Source: Stratiolaelaps scimitus
Lineage: Eukaryota > Arthropoda > Arachnida > Mesostigmata > Laelapidae
Assembly: GCA_019614645.1 (NCBI GenBank)
Contig: JABWDB010000011.1
Location: 6,211,501 to 6,275,500 of the forward strand
DNA: 64,000 nucleotides
Direction: 5' to 3'
Shown: in pieces, positions 51,403 to 63,736 of the stretch
How positions within the stretch are numbered: position 1 is the stretch's first letter
Layout of the letters: each line of letters opens with the position of its first letter
The notes under the pieces: model-generated
The model's input: only the letters and a program-made list of their open reading frames with translations
Databases searched by the model: none
What the model was told of the DNA's origin: nothing
Translations under genes and position numbers: made by a program

Positions 51403-52883
51403 ATAATATTATAGAACAACATCAAAGTGATCATACATCAAATGAAACAATGAGGTGTTTACAATTGTATCCCATGAAACCCTCAGTTCAGTTGGCTGAT
51501 TTAATCCGACGAGGCGTGTTCTTACTTCAATATTGTGTCAGCGTGGAGGATGGTGGTTGGATGGTGGCCAAGTTGCCTCTGGCTGTGAAAAGGCAGAAGC
51601 CGGCCAGGTTCGAGTTGTCGCGCGATCCGGTGACGACATTTACTAACAGAACGTAAGAATTTTAAAATTGTAGTTCCTTCAATTAACCGATGGACCTTTA
51701 CTAGTACATTGTCTACGTTAAGACTATTACCTTATCTACGCCACTACCTTATCTGTATTCGGCAAGGCATCGACGCTCGCACTTTGCCTGTTTGTGCTGA
51801 AATTTATAGGAACTGTTGACTTTTACGACTGCTTTAGAAGAACTCGTGAAACCAAGGTGACACCAAGCAAGTGCTTTCCGTGGCATCAAATATGATTTGG
51901 AGCAAAAATCAGAAAAATCAAAAATGATTGCTCGGGTAATCTCCAAATCCGTCAGGCAGCAGAGGAAACCTAGGTCAGCTTCGGATCAACCCGCAAACCC
52001 GGGGATTAAGGTCAACCATATGTATGTATAGATTACATATTTTATTCGTTACCCACGGCACGACACATACAATTTGCTTACCAGCCAGTGCAGCTCAATC
52101 AGAATAGAACAGCCACCACAAGTTTGTTCCGCTAGCGTCCCATGTGCCGCCCGCCCGCCTTCCGGCCTCCATGGGATCCTAGTGAACGATAGCAGACTAC
52201 GTGGACGTCACCTCTACGTAAATATACGTAGTAGCATGCGGACTATGCCGCTACCGGTCTGTCTCATCTGAACGTCGCGAGTGGTGTTTCCTCTTTGGCT
52301 TTGGCGGCAACGAGTGTGTCCCGTTCGGGCTCCGAGCCACCAAAGTACTCAAAAGCGCATCATCCTGATTATACATTCACTCAGCACCACACTATCATTC
52401 CATGCTCAAACACCCACTGGTCTGAGACAAGGTGTCCGTTCCGTCCGATCGTCTCGGAGTCGTGTCTCCTTACCCCAGAGGCTTGTTCGTCCCTTGCCTT
52501 CAGGTCACACTATAGGTCAGTCAGTGAGTTCGGCGGCGGCCGATCTGCTAGAGTGATCCCCTATAATACTTCTACTATACCACGGACACAAGCACCACCA
52601 CCACCACCACTGTTCCATATCGTCGCCGACCGAGTTGCCCGCGGTACACCGGCGGATCAACGTATGGGGCGTATGTGTCGTGTGGGCCAGAGGTGGCGCG
52701 CCAGAGTGTTTGCTTCCTGAAAAGCGCTCCGACTTTCTGCGCCCCTTCCTCGTTGCGGCCAAGCGTCGTCCAGCCGCCCCCGTCTGCCTCTCCCGGATGT
52801 TGTCTCGAAAGCCCGCAGAGTACACGAAGATGCTCACTGGCCGGACGGCAGCAGCGGCCGAACAGCGGCATGAGAGGACAACG

Positions 52884-52966
52884 ATGTGCTGCTGTTGTTG
52901 TTGCTGTGGTTGTTGTCGTTGTTGTTGTTCTTGTGGTTGTTGTTCTTGTTCTTGTGGTTGTTTTCT
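52884..52966. repeat. Long imperfect TTG/CTG trinucleotide repeat
   Basis: TGT/TGC/TCT units; translations give Cys, Val or Gln runs depending on the frame. Confidence 0.85.
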
Positions 52967-53062
52967 CCTACTAGCGGTTCCCCGTCCGCCAGAGGGCCAG
53001 CAAATAGGCAGCAAGCACATGGCAGAAAGGAGTCCTGGTCAGCTGGCCCGCCAACCTGTTGG

Positions 53063-53440
53063 TCATCCTCGTCCTGGGTGTCGACGGCGGGGCGGCGGGG
53101 GGGCGGCCACCAGGGTGTCGAGACCGTCCGTCTTTGTCAGTATATGCTTGCCACTTGCTAGACCCTGACTCGCTGCATTAGACAGAAACGAAGTAGTCGT
53201 AGAGGCCTGCTTAGCAGACCTGCTCTGGCGCCAAGTGGCGCTGGCTGGATACCGCCGAGTCAGAAGGCGGACTCGAGGTATCATCCACTGCTCGGTGACG
53301 ACCCCATAGCGTTTCGTCTCATCGAGGCACAGCTGATATTGCACATCATCTTGAAACAACAGATCATCATAGTCGGATATACGTTTATAGCAAGGAGGCC
53401 GAAGGTTTGCCTTCGCACGGATGCTACTACGTACCGCCAT
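53063..53440 (-). CDS. Candidate exon, up to 125 codons, unknown product
   Basis: Residues 12-70 of this minus-strand frame have normal globular composition, with an acidic/aromatic segment RISDYDDLLFQDDVQYQLCL (20-39) followed by DETKRYGVVTEQWMIPRVR. There is no low-complexity sequence in this part and no long overlapping frame opposite it. A possible splice acceptor (CCTAG) lies just upstream of the first Met. The last 20 or so residues come from a proline/arginine-coding GC-rich run and are doubtful. I do not recognise the family; it could be an exon of a larger gene or chance. Confidence 0.25.
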   Translation of the reverse strand: MAVRSSIRAKANLRPPCYKRISDYDDLLFQDDVQYQLCLDETKRYGVVTEQWMIPRVRLLTRRYPASATWRQSRSAKQASTTTSFLSNAASQGLASGKHILTKTDGLDTLVAAPPPPRRRHPGRG

Positions 53441-53775
53441 CCACGATGCATGCAGCTAGGAATCGTATAGGACTCTAAAGTAGATGTGCATCTTCACGTC
53501 TTCCACTAGAGTTCGACGGGCCGGAGGTTTGGGTGTTCGGCTGGGCGGAGCGGTGGGGCAACCCTAAGTAAATATCTGTTCGTCCCTATTCGCCTGCACC
53601 CTATCATTGCTCGACCGTTGGTCTCTGCCGCGGGTATCTCCTACGGCGGGCACTGCAGAACGCTGGACGAGTGTCCCTGGCTGTGGTCAACGAGGTGCTG
53701 ATGTGGGCTTGATGAGTGGGCAGCTGGCGTCCCGCGAGCCACGCACCGAGGAGTGAAACGGATAGACATTCGCGG

Positions 53776-53800
53776 GGGGTGGGGGGGGGGGGGCGGCAGA
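53776..53800 (+). other. G-rich tract
   Basis: A run of six G, then T, then about twelve G. Confidence 0.7.
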
Positions 53801-54644
53801 GAGATGCGCCGGGGGTGCGTCACGTTGCAGGAGCGGACAGCAGAATAAGGCAGATGCGAGATGGGGTTCGTGGCAGATGCACTATACTGCCCTGCCTGTC
53901 CTATCCTGATGACTATGCATCTGCTGTGCTAAGCAGCACGCCTGCTGCACTCGACCTGATCATCGTTGCTTCGTTGCCACCGTAGTGATATTTGCTGGCC
54001 AGCTCTGCCAGCCTAGCCAGATCGTAAATGACGAACGAGCGATGTCTTCGCCTCGTTGGGCCTATATCATGCGTCTGTCATTAGATGTCGAAACAAAATT
54101 CGTACGTCCCTGGACAACAAGCGTACGTCCCAACAAACGGATCCCCCCCTCCCCAACGCCGACGCATCCCTTTGAAACTAGATGGAATACGGCTTTGATT
54201 GGACCTTGACGAAAAAGCGAGCTCATCTCAATGTATCACACACACACACACACACCTGTGGATTACATTAGGCGGCGACGCTCAAGCGATATCTGCCGCG
54301 ACGGCCCACAGCGAAGCTGGCAGAATCCACCGCGTGATCCGGTTGTTTTTTGCTCCTCTCGTCGAAACTTCCATATCTGACATTACAAGCGTCTTTCTTA
54401 TTTTCCATCATTCATAGATCTCTCCCTCTATATCTCTCCCTCTCGCTTTCTCTTGCTGTGAGGGTGCGCGAACCTCTCGTATCGTTGTTGTTGTTGTCTC
54501 GAGCACTGCGTTCAACTTGCTTCCCTTGCTCGAAGGGCTTCCCTCATGGCGCTCGTTGAGCGCCGTTGCAATGTTTGCCCTTGTTCATCTGTTGACGCTG
54601 TTCACTACGAATAATGCCTGTGTTTTCTGCCTGTCTTCTCTGCA

Positions 54645-54646
<2 letters not shown>

Positions 54647-54673
<27 letters not shown>
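54647..54673. repeat. (TA)n microsatellite
   Basis: Thirteen TA units. Confidence 0.95.
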
Positions 54674-54675
<2 letters not shown>

Positions 54676-55185
54676 GTTACATCGTGGGCGCCGCCGCCGC
54701 CGTCATCGTCGTCGTCGTCGTTGTCTTCTTATTCTCGAATTCCTTGGGCTCTCGAGTCGTGGCGGGGGCGCCGGTGACGGTAGTAGTCGAAAAAAGAATA
54801 GAGAGACGGCATAGAAGCTTAGCTGTTGTATTCTCATCGACGTGCATCGGAGATAGACGGGTGGGCAAGCGTCCGCTGTATGAGAGGCTCGCGGCGTGAG
54901 TAAGGGAGGGGCCGGCCGGGCGGGCGGGCGGTCGGTTCGCGCAAACGCCGGGTGTGTAGCTTGTGATAGAGGCAGAAAACGGGCAACAGCGACGGCTGGG
55001 GGGGCGGGGGCAACGGGGGTCGGCCGCGGCAAACATCACGATGCGCAGAGACGCTTCATCGCCAACAACAAGAATACGAAAAGGAAGCTCTCAGAGTGAA
55101 GTGCTTCGGTTGCTGCTGCTGAGCTACCCCCGGTCGGGCTGGATAGTCGTGGCCGGACGTAACCTAGTGCCGCTTTAGCCGAGCG

Positions 55186-55212
55186 GCATGCAGCAGCAGC
55201 AGCAGCAGCAGC
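55186..55212. repeat. (GCA)n trinucleotide repeat
   Basis: About eight GCA/CAG units. Confidence 0.9.
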
Positions 55213-58200
55213 ATCGAGGAATACCGAGCCAAGTGCCTCTCCACACTGACGGGCCGGGTGGCCGTACTAGCGACTACCCCGCGACTACCCCCCCAGAGGC
55301 AACTCCCCCTGTCCGTCAGATTCGCCGTCTGTGTTCACTTGTGCTGCCCTTCGATGCTGCCTCCATCGTCCGCTTCTTGCTTCTTCTGATCCGCGATTTT
55401 TGTGTGAATTTTGCATTTCTCTCTCGCTCTCGTCGTCCGCTCGCCTTGCTGTCTCTCTTGTGAATACATTTTGCCGGATATCCCGAGCCCTTTGCCGTGC
55501 CCGTTGCGTTGGTGGGCATCTGCGTTTCTACACGCAAGACTCTTCATCGAATTCATTCTCTTTCCCTCCAACTCCTTCCTGCGCTCTCGATTCGACTTGC
55601 TTCGCTTGCGTGGCTAAAGTCCAGCGTTGGCGAAGCGCCGCCGAGCGTCCACGCCCAGTGGCCTGAGGCCTGCCGGGGGCTTTGCCTGCAGTTGCTGGCT
55701 TGCATGCTGCCGACTCTGCATCGTCGTGGAGGGCGGACGCGACAGCGGAGGGAAGGCCCGTCTCCAGGCCGAGACTCGCAGTGGATATGTACAGAGCGTT
55801 CCAGTGTTGCCACTGCTACACTACGACTACTGTTGAAGGCCTGTTTGCCTGTTGTTCATCTGTTCTCCTTTTGATCCTCTTACGATTCAGGCCCGCCCGT
55901 TCGACAGCCGGAACCAAACGTTAGTCCGTCGCTCGGTGACGGCTGTGCGACCAGCAGGACCGAGATGGACACACAGCGCTGGATGAGCTGGATGTACACT
56001 CGGCCTGAACGCCGCTGTACATCGAGGAAGAATACCACGAATAGGGGCATACGCGAAATGTGTATCCCAACCCGCTGGCGAGTTATAGATACAACTAGAA
56101 CCCGAGCAGTAGAAAGGTACAGCGATTCTGGTACACGAGGTCTTGTGACCTCTCCGCTGCGATATCACCAATATCTATACATAGAGCTAGTACAGCGCCG
56201 ATAGTAGTTACGGGGTACTAGCAGGGAAAAAACAAGACACATCTGTTCAGCACTTCGTACGTGCTGAAGATATGTGCCTTCATACGTGCTGTTGCCGTAA
56301 TCGCAGACGCATAGCCGGATTTGCTGACACGTCAACGTCGGCGAACCACTCGCGACCGTTAAGGCCATGCCTTCCTGTGCTCAGTGATAGCCTGGCCATT
56401 GCTCAAATTGGGAATTGCGACTTCGCAAAAACTGATTAAATCGCGCTGAACGATCAGCAAATTCTCCTGAGTACCGAGTGCGCGGACAGCGTATGCATAT
56501 CCCCGATGACGCCGTTCCGTCGCCGGTGCTGCAGCGACGTCAACTGGTGCATATATCGGGACAGGGCTGTCTCGTGGCCTGTAGCGCTGATACTGCCGGT
56601 GTCTAATGCAAAGGTGGAACAGGAAGGAAATATCGGGCCGCCATATCACACCCCCTCTTCGCTCTCTCTCTCTCTCTATATTTGTTTCTGTATTGTTCCC
56701 TCTTCGCGTTTCTCTTTATACCATTTGCGGTGTGTGTTCGTTTACGGCCACAGCCACCTCCATTTCCCCGGCGTCTGGCCATCGCCATCTAAACATAGAC
56801 GATTACGTAGTAGCCTCGTACCGCGCAGCCCTGCCTAGTTCTGCCTACGCCCAGCCGTTGTCGGCCATCGCTATCGTTGGTTAGTAGTCATGGATAGACG
56901 TACTATAGTAATACCAGTAGTGGGCTGCTGTAGGCAGTGGCCGTAGTCGGCCTATAGGCGGCCGGTACGTAGGTAACGCGCACCGGTAGGTAGCGACCAC
57001 GTTGTGGTCGGGACGGTGGAGCAGGAGAGCCTCCTTCACAAACAGCCGCCGCCGTCAGCCGTGGCCAGCCTGGCTGCCGGCCCCGGCCGACGTCTGCCGA
57101 CGTTCCGCAATGGCCGTCCGTGGCTCGTCCACTAGCATCACGGCACGGCCAGGGCTTTCCATCCGGCGGCCATCCACATTCGCCCATGTTTCCCTTCTCT
57201 TTCCATAATATACATAATATATGCGGAATATTCTGCTATCGTACTCTCGGCCGGGGGACGCGGGAGCGCCCCCCGCCCCCCCGCCCCTGCTGGATTTCGC
57301 CTCTCCACCAGAGTGCAGAACGTGAGAGCTCGAAAGGGAGCGGACGTCGGGCCACCCACCGGCCGCAGGGCCGTTTGCCTGCGCCGGGCGGCAGACGCGC
57401 ACTGCCGCAGTACGTATATATGTGTACGTATGCCAGCCGCTCATGGCTGAACGGATAACATGGCAGTGCGCTGTGCGGAGCCATTTTCAAAGTTTTCCTT
57501 TTTCGCCTGGGAGGAGAGATTGAGAGAGAAAAGCTGCAAGCGAAAAAAACTACTCGCAATAGAAGAAGAAGAGGCAGCAGCTCGTTCGCGCGCGCTCGTT
57601 CCCCCTATATGTGACTGCTATATTCCGACGCAGGGCGTGCGGCTGAGGAAAAAAACGTGCCGCTCGTTGGGGACACTCCGAGTGTCCATGTGTGATGCTT
57701 TTATTTGAGCTGCTCTCTCTCTCTCGCCCCCTCCCTCTCCCCCTTTACCCCCCACCGTCGGCGTATGTTTTTCCTCTGGGGTCGTCTCCCCCCGCCGTTT
57801 CGGTGTGTGCAAGCCGCACTCTGCATGCATGAGCCTTCTGGTGGGGCAGCATTCTTTTCTTGACTGCCTGTTCCTTTCTTGGTTTTCCGATTGTCGACCA
57901 GACTGACGGCTAGCGTTGCTCGGCCACGATGGCAGGGGTGCTGTGGAAATGCCCCGACACCCCCATACCCCACGAGGGTGGCGCTCATGCGTGTTTGCAT
58001 TATGCGACACGGTGCGTTGGCGTTCTCGTTCTCGTCCTCGTCGTCTATGCGATGCGTGTTTATGGGTGTGAGGGTGTGCACCCTATGGCGCGCCTATGCC
58101 AGGCGTTCTCGAGTCATTCTCGCACCGAAAAACGCTACGGTGCAAGCAAGAAAGAGCTGGTCTGCCTTGTGGCCCGTGCTGACGCCGGCGTAACACAACG

Positions 58201-59197
58201 GCGGTGCAGCGACCAACGCCGAAGGACGTTCATATATAGGCGCACGAATGCGCACCCCCTCACACATCCGGCAGCACGTCGGTAACACGCACATCGAGAG
58301 CGTGGTGGTGGGGGGGATCGCGGCTTCGTCCGTCCCAGCTTCGTAGTTCGAGGATTCGAGGCTTCTTCTAGCGAGGCTTGGCTTGGCTCGGCGGTCAGTG
58401 CCGCGGACGACTGAGAGGTTTGGCGGCACCGCTGGCCGACCGCCCGAGCGACGCTGCTCGGAAAGGGAAGAGAGGAACGGCTGGGAGAGACAGGGAAGTC
58501 TCGTGAGTTCCTCGGACGTGCACGGCGTGCGTCCGTCGTCGCTGCATTGCGAGGAATTCCACTTTGGCATTCATGATTCAACCCCCCCCCCCCGCTACCC
58601 GCTACCGTCACCCCCAAACTCCATCCGAAAACCCCCGGCCCGCGGGTCGCAACGATAAGGCTCTCCGTACTGCTGCTGCTGCTGGCACCACCACCACAAA
58701 CGCCGCCGCCGCCGGTTCTGAGTGTAGCTTCGTTCGTTGGGCACACCGTCTTCCCATACCCTCAGCGAGGCTACCGTCGGGGTCACAGCCGACGTGCGGC
58801 TGGCGCAAGGGAGCCGTCGACCGGCCGTTCTGGAGCATTGGACGCGGTGCAAATTCTGCGAGAGCTGCCTCAGCAAGAGCGGTTTTGGATCGAGCCAGCA
58901 AGAAAAAGCCACTGGCCATACAGAGTTAGACCATAGCGGACACGGAGCGCGCTGTTGTGCCTGCCAGCCTCTGATTTTCCTTCGCTTGCTTCCATTGTAC
59001 CACTCTCGTCCTGAGCGCCACGCGGCTGCTTGGAGCACGGTGGTACTGGCGGCAGTGATACTAGCGTTACTGCAAAGGGGTGCGTGGGGACCAGCCACCG
59101 GTGTCCAGCCTAACCAGCAACTGTCCCAGAACTGTCCAGCCTAGCGAAAAATAGTGATCACTGATAAAGGTGATCTCTTCCCGTAGACCTAAAAAGG

Positions 59198-59238
59198 TTT
59201 CGGGCTGACTCTCTGCCAACATTTAACGTCCACGGTAC
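59198..59238 (-). repeat. 41-bp dispersed repeat, copy 2 (inverted)
   Basis: Reverse-complement partner of 28272-28312, with two mismatches. It sits in an AT-rich, gene-free block (59150-59900). Confidence 0.75.
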
Positions 59239-60766
59239 AAATGCTTTTAGCACTGCTTCGTCTTGAATAATCACAAATCACTAAATACAATATGATGTAT
59301 GAGCTGCGATATATATTGTTGGGTTTTTCGTTGGTCCTCTAGCTCAAGTTCTTACTTAACTCTTAAGAAAGGACAACACACTTTGGTTCGAGGTATATTG
59401 AAAGATGGGAGTACGGCAGCGGGACTCGATGTGCACGGGTCGAGTGCTGGTCACCAAGTGAAGTTCCGAGACCCTTCCTTCTCGTTTTATTAGTGCCTTC
59501 TTACATTAAACCGAGTGGGCCTCCCAGAGGCCCTCGTAGCCTATCCTTGCACACTCATCTCCTTCTCTCTCTATAATGCTTAAGGGTACCAGCTAGTTCG
59601 CTGGGTGCACCTTTCGTTTCAACTTAAGGATCCTAGCATTAGGACAGAATATTACTCAAACTACAATATGCTATACCTATACGCGCGTACCTATCTATAC
59701 TGAATATCTAGTTGCACATACGTTCTGCTTTAACTCTATGTGGAAGCGTCGACAGTGAACAATATTCACAATTTCAACATATATATATATATATTCATAG
59801 ACACACATATGATAGATGCGCTTCAAGGACGATTGCGCTCAGTATTGTGATGTGCTGTTCCCTTCATCTTTACAGGTAAGGCTTTCGTCAAAGTTACACT
59901 TTAGTGATCCCCATCCATAGCGCTGACGTATGATGCCACGCCGCGCCTAGGTAAGTTCGTCCATAGTGATACTCTTCAAGTACGTGCATGCATACATCAT
60001 CACGTGAGACCGACCACGGCAACGGCTGGCAACGTTGCGAGACGCCGCTCAACTCGCATTTCGCTCTAAGCAGCTGACGCTCTGCAACTCCTCGACATGC
60101 GTAGAAGCGTACGCGTATCCCCACACATCTATTATAGAGACGCGAACGTGTCATACATCTGTCCGTGTGATATGGCGCTTATGCTTGATGAGTATTTTGA
60201 GCTTCTCCCTCTCTTTCTCTCCCTCGCTCTCTGTCACATACACCACTATTTTTGCAGGTCAAGAGAGATCGCCCGCGTCCCGTCGAATGCCAATGTTCTC
60301 AGCTGCTCGATCGGTCGTTAGCGTCGACACAACGTTATTTCCCCTTTGAGGATTTTGCTCATGTTTCGTTCGCTTGCGAAATTCGGCAAGGGGCGGAGGT
60401 ATAACCCTTACCCGTTACCTTCGTTACTTTGGCCACTTCGGGGCGTGCGCGCGTGCGCTCGTTCTGTCGTATTTCGTGTGACCAACAAAGGTTCGGGGGG
60501 TCCTCATTCCCCTCCTCGCGTCGCGTCCCTGTGACGTATATACGCACACAAACAACATGACTTCACCCGCGCGATTTCATCCCGATGGCTGCAGGAATAG
60601 CAGAGGTACTAGTAGTAGCAGTAGCAGTAGCTAGTCGTGGGGTTTCTCGTCTCGCTTGTTGAAGGCAAGGCTTCAATCAGCTCCCGCCGCCGTCATAACA
60701 ACGGGACGCCCTCCGTCAACCTCCTCCGCTGTTCGCGGCGGGGCAATCGTGGCGGCAGCTTTTGAA

Positions 60767-60830
60767 TCTCTCTCCCTCCGTCTCTCTCTCTCTATCTCTC
60801 TCTCTATATATATATCTGTCTCTCTCGCTA
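60767..60830. repeat. (CT)n microsatellite with TA patch
   Basis: Interrupted CT run containing a TATATATA segment. Confidence 0.9.
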
Positions 60831-62108
60831 TTTTCGTCATCGTTTTTGCCAGTCGACGTTTCGTCGTCGTTGGCATCCCCAGCAGCGATTTTCGTTGGCT
60901 GGCGGCGGTCGTTACTCGTAGGTAACGAGTCGCGCCAACCTTCTCGTGGGACGCTCGCAGCGCCCGTTACCGCAGTCGCTCGAGTGGGTTCGGCGGTTGG
61001 CCGAGTGTCAGCGCGGCCCTGGCCGCCGTAGGCAAAGAGCACAGAGCGTAGCGAGAGACCTAGAGAAGGGCAGCATAACGCACGAAGAGGAGATATCGCT
61101 GCGTTGCCGTCGTCAACGATGCGGCTGCTGCTGTTACGCCCGAGCGCTGGGCTCGCGATGGTGATCGCCGCTGCCACCGCTACCGTCGCTACTGTACTCG
61201 TCGTACGGAGGAAGATGTAATGGGGAAAGGGCCTGCCTGGGCCTGCGACGGTTCCGACGGCGGCAGCGGATTCGACTGATGCTGCTGCTGCTGCTGCAAC
61301 TACTACTGGAAGAATGTGAGAGTCCTGCGTCGATCGCCTTTCTTCCGTAGGGTACTTGCAGGCCGGGGAGGCAGGCTGGCCCCGCAGCTGCTGCTGCCGC
61401 CGCCCCCCCCCCGATCTACGCACACACAATTCAAATCGTTTCGAGTGAATACGCTCCCTCAAGCGGACGTATTATAGATTTGCGTAGTCTTCTATGAAGG
61501 AAGAATGGCGCTGGATGGGATAGGCCCTCATGGTTTCTTCTACAGCCGCACACCACCACCACCGCGACTACACTCCTACGTCGACTCGTACGACTACTTG
61601 AACGACGCGAGCGACTCCACTCGGTGGGCGGCGGCGGCGCCATTCAGCTCGTTGCAGTTATCCGCTTACGCGGTTTACGTTTCAGTCGGAAGTAGTCGGG
61701 CAAAAAAAATCACCAATTTTAGTCAATTTTTCATATTCCTCAAAGAGCTCGACTCTGGTCGAGTCGTTCGAGAGTCGACGAGAGTTGACAGTTTACGCGG
61801 GGCGAAGCACATATCTGGGAATGTGGTATGAGGGAGTGCCCTTATCTGGTGGCTACGGTCTTCGGAAAGATTCCCCTGTTACCCTGCTAGACCCGCCCGG
61901 TGTGACCATAGCCAGCGGCCTGGACGGGCTCAGCATAAGCCGAACACAGTGGTACAGGATTGTGAAGGCAGAGTGAATAACAGGACGACTACGGCAGCAG
62001 AACGGGTCTGTGGGAGGCGTTCCTTGCAGGGTCTCATGAGAAGCAAAGCGCCTATTGTTCGAGCAGGCCAATGCGTATGCCTAAGTAGTAGAGCTATTAA
62101 TACACCGT

Positions 62109-62109
<1 letters not shown>

Positions 62110-62143
<34 letters not shown>
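62110..62143. repeat. (TA)n microsatellite
   Basis: Sixteen to seventeen TA units. Confidence 0.95.
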
Positions 62144-62144
<1 letters not shown>

Positions 62145-62860
62145 TGTTATTTGTGCAGCTTCCTGTATTCTGCTTGAGTGAGCGACGGAGGCTATAACGT
62201 CTAGGGAAAGTTGAAACTCCGGATAACGCTCGTGTGAGTAGATATCCCGTTGCTGCGCAAACGAGATCCGCTTCGTCTGTTCGAGTGATTCTGTTCGTTC
62301 ATTTGATCTCGAGGAAGTTGCCACAACTTCTATCCGGACATCCCACACTTTCCTGGTTAGCTAGGACCAGATGAGTATGAAAAAATCGATGACCCCCCAA
62401 GCGGTTTTCAGAAAAAACAACAACAGCAAACTTCCATCGCGATTGCGCATCGTGATCCCACGACGGCATCACGAGTCGGCCGCTTGTCATAGAGGCGCTA
62501 TTGTAGAACTCGACTGTGCATTGCTCCAGCAGCTTCAAGCGACGGCGTTCAGCAGGCGCAGCCGAACGGCCTGATCCGAGCGTCCCATCGTACGATACAC
62601 CACCATATGTAATAACACCGTTCGTCGCGACAGATGACAGACGCATGCGCCACATCCGCCAGCCGGCTACAGGCTATGACACTACGCGATTTTGTCGCAA
62701 CAGTCTGTGTGTGAGTAAAGGTAAAGCTCAGATAAAGGTCGAGCTTAAGTTGATGAATTAAATGAACTGCAATTTTACAATGCTTAACAATGCAGCCCCG
62801 TGGCGCTTAAGTTCTCTTGTATGTCATCGCGTAGCGGAAGTCGAGCCGGTGCGGCTTCTC

Positions 62861-62871
62861 GCTTTTTACAG
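62861..62871. repeat. Left target-site duplication of SINE A
   Basis: GCTTTTTACAG, identical to 63155-63165. The flanking bases differ, which defines an 11-bp duplication. Confidence 0.8.
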
Positions 62872-63154
62872 AAAGAAAAAAAACTGCTTCGAGCTGACAG
62901 GCCTCAGCTGTTCGCCTATCTGACCCAGGCCTCAGCTATTAATTTTTTAGGTATTACTATGAGGACTTGTCGGGGCAACCACCATTGCCTACTCTCCTTC
63001 CTTACTCGTACATGGCAAGAATCTCCAGATAAAAAAAAAGATGATATAGGAGTCCCAAGATTCTCCAAAGCGTCGGACAGGATTTGAACCCAACGCACAC
63101 GTCCGTCCGGTCTAGCAGTCCAAGACGCTCACCACTAGGCCACCGTAGGCACTG
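62872..63154 (-). mobile_element. Full-length tRNA-Ser(GCU)-derived SINE (family A)
   Basis: Read on the minus strand, the element starts near 63154 with a tRNA-like head. Box A (TGGCCTAGTGG) is at 63142-63132 and box B (GGTTCAAATCC) at 63090-63080. The anticodon-arm sequence TTGGACTGCTAGACC at 63123-63109 strongly resembles tRNA-Ser with anticodon GCU, and the long gap between the boxes fits the long variable arm of serine tRNAs. A body without coding capacity follows, then two copies of a GCTGAGGCCTG motif, and the element ends in a T-rich run at about 62880-62872. It is flanked by an 11-bp direct repeat, GCTTTTTACAG, at 62861-62871 and 63155-63165, the expected target-site duplication. A second copy of the body is at 19233-19358. 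It is non-autonomous and would depend on an unidentified LINE reverse transcriptase. The tRNA origin is from my knowledge of tRNA-Ser; the copies and duplication are read directly. Confidence 0.9.
63070..63146 (-). promoter_or_regulatory. Internal RNA polymerase III promoter of SINE A (tRNA-Ser-like head)
   Basis: This is the tRNA-derived head of the SINE. It keeps recognisable A and B boxes, so it could in principle be transcribed by RNA polymerase III through TFIIIC. It is not called as a functional tRNA gene: it lies inside a target-site-duplicated insertion, runs straight into the SINE body, and has no clear acceptor-stem pairing. Confidence 0.7.
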
Positions 63155-63165
63155 GCTTTTTACAG
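63155..63165. repeat. Right target-site duplication of SINE A
   Basis: GCTTTTTACAG, identical to 62861-62871. The sequence beyond it (63166-63202) resumes the interrupted family B repeat. Confidence 0.8.
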
Positions 63166-63202
63166 CCAGAGGCCGCTAAGCCGTCCATGCCACCGGGCTG
63201 AC

Positions 63203-63704
63203 GAGCTGTATCGCTGATAAAAGCATCTGCATGTACGCGGCACAGTTGTGTGTCGAAACGTCCCTCCACACAAATATCAGAGGTGTTCAGCGCGTAGGAG
63301 TTGCTCGTGGAACCTACCCGACAGACGGATGGGCCTTCTTGAGGGCATCACCATTCGCTTCACAGAAGATTACCCTCTGAAATCATCTGTGAAATCGCCG
63401 CACCATTTCCGGTGGCATTTCCTGATTTGTTTATCAACACTTGTTTGGTTGTGAGGAGTTGCCACCAACGGACGGTTGACTGTCGGAGGGGTTCGCGCTC
63501 AAGGCGGGCCCATCGTCTCCATTGAGCGAAGCCGATGGTGGGTCGCTTCCCGTGAGCGCTTTCATGAGGCATATGTCGCTTGAGATTGGCCGTTAAGCCG
63601 GGTTTCCTAGCGCAGCCGGCGGGGGAAACCCGCTTTTGTATGGACTTCCTGGAGTCATACAACAGAAAGCTTCCTTCTGCTAGCTTGTTGTTTTTCATGT
63701 TTGT

Positions 63705-63736
<32 letters not shown>

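Larger units (their letters stand above)
48474..53062. other. Gene-free stretch
   Basis: Apart from the MITE, microsatellites and G-rich tracts (for example 49369-49390), I see no supportable gene. Confidence 0.4.
53441..59197. other. Gene-free, GC-rich stretch
   Basis: Frames of 100-200 codons occur on both strands over the same DNA (notably 58.1-59.1 kb), as expected of GC-rich non-coding sequence. No domain is recognised. Confidence 0.4.
59239..62715. other. Gene-free stretch
   Basis: The AT-rich block to about 59.9 kb and the CT/TA/CTG repeats at 60.8-61.3 kb account for the visible structure. The 248-codon minus frame at 60716-61462 runs through a CT tract. Confidence 0.4.
62716..63202 (-). 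mobile_element. Family B SINE-like repeat, split by SINE A
   Basis: The two flanks of the SINE A insertion (62716-62860 and 63166-63202) together resemble the repeat at 24734-24846. Shared blocks are GGTAAAGCT, the 19-mer GAACTGCAATTTTACAATG (62764-62782), a stretch like ATGTCNTCATCGCG, and the tRNA-like head (TTAGCCGTCCAAGCCACCG in the other copy). On the minus strand the order is head, body, then a 3' end reading AGCTTTACC. The insertion lies within the body, so this copy was present before SINE A arrived. Its divergence from the other copy suggests it is old. Confidence 0.75.

Noticed and set aside
58595..59144. Overlapping 135-, 121- and 167-codon ORFs
   Set aside because: Three frames are open across the same GC-rich DNA on both strands, so openness is explained by composition; no family recognised.
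60716..61462. 248-codon minus-strand ORF
   Set aside because: Its N-terminal half is Ser/Ala/Thr repeats from CTG and CCG sequence and its C-terminal part is an Arg-Glu run from a CT tract; not a credible protein.
63070..63146. Functional tRNA-Ser gene
   Set aside because: The sequence is the head of a SINE inside a target-site duplication, with substitutions in the arms and no proper 3' acceptor or terminator.
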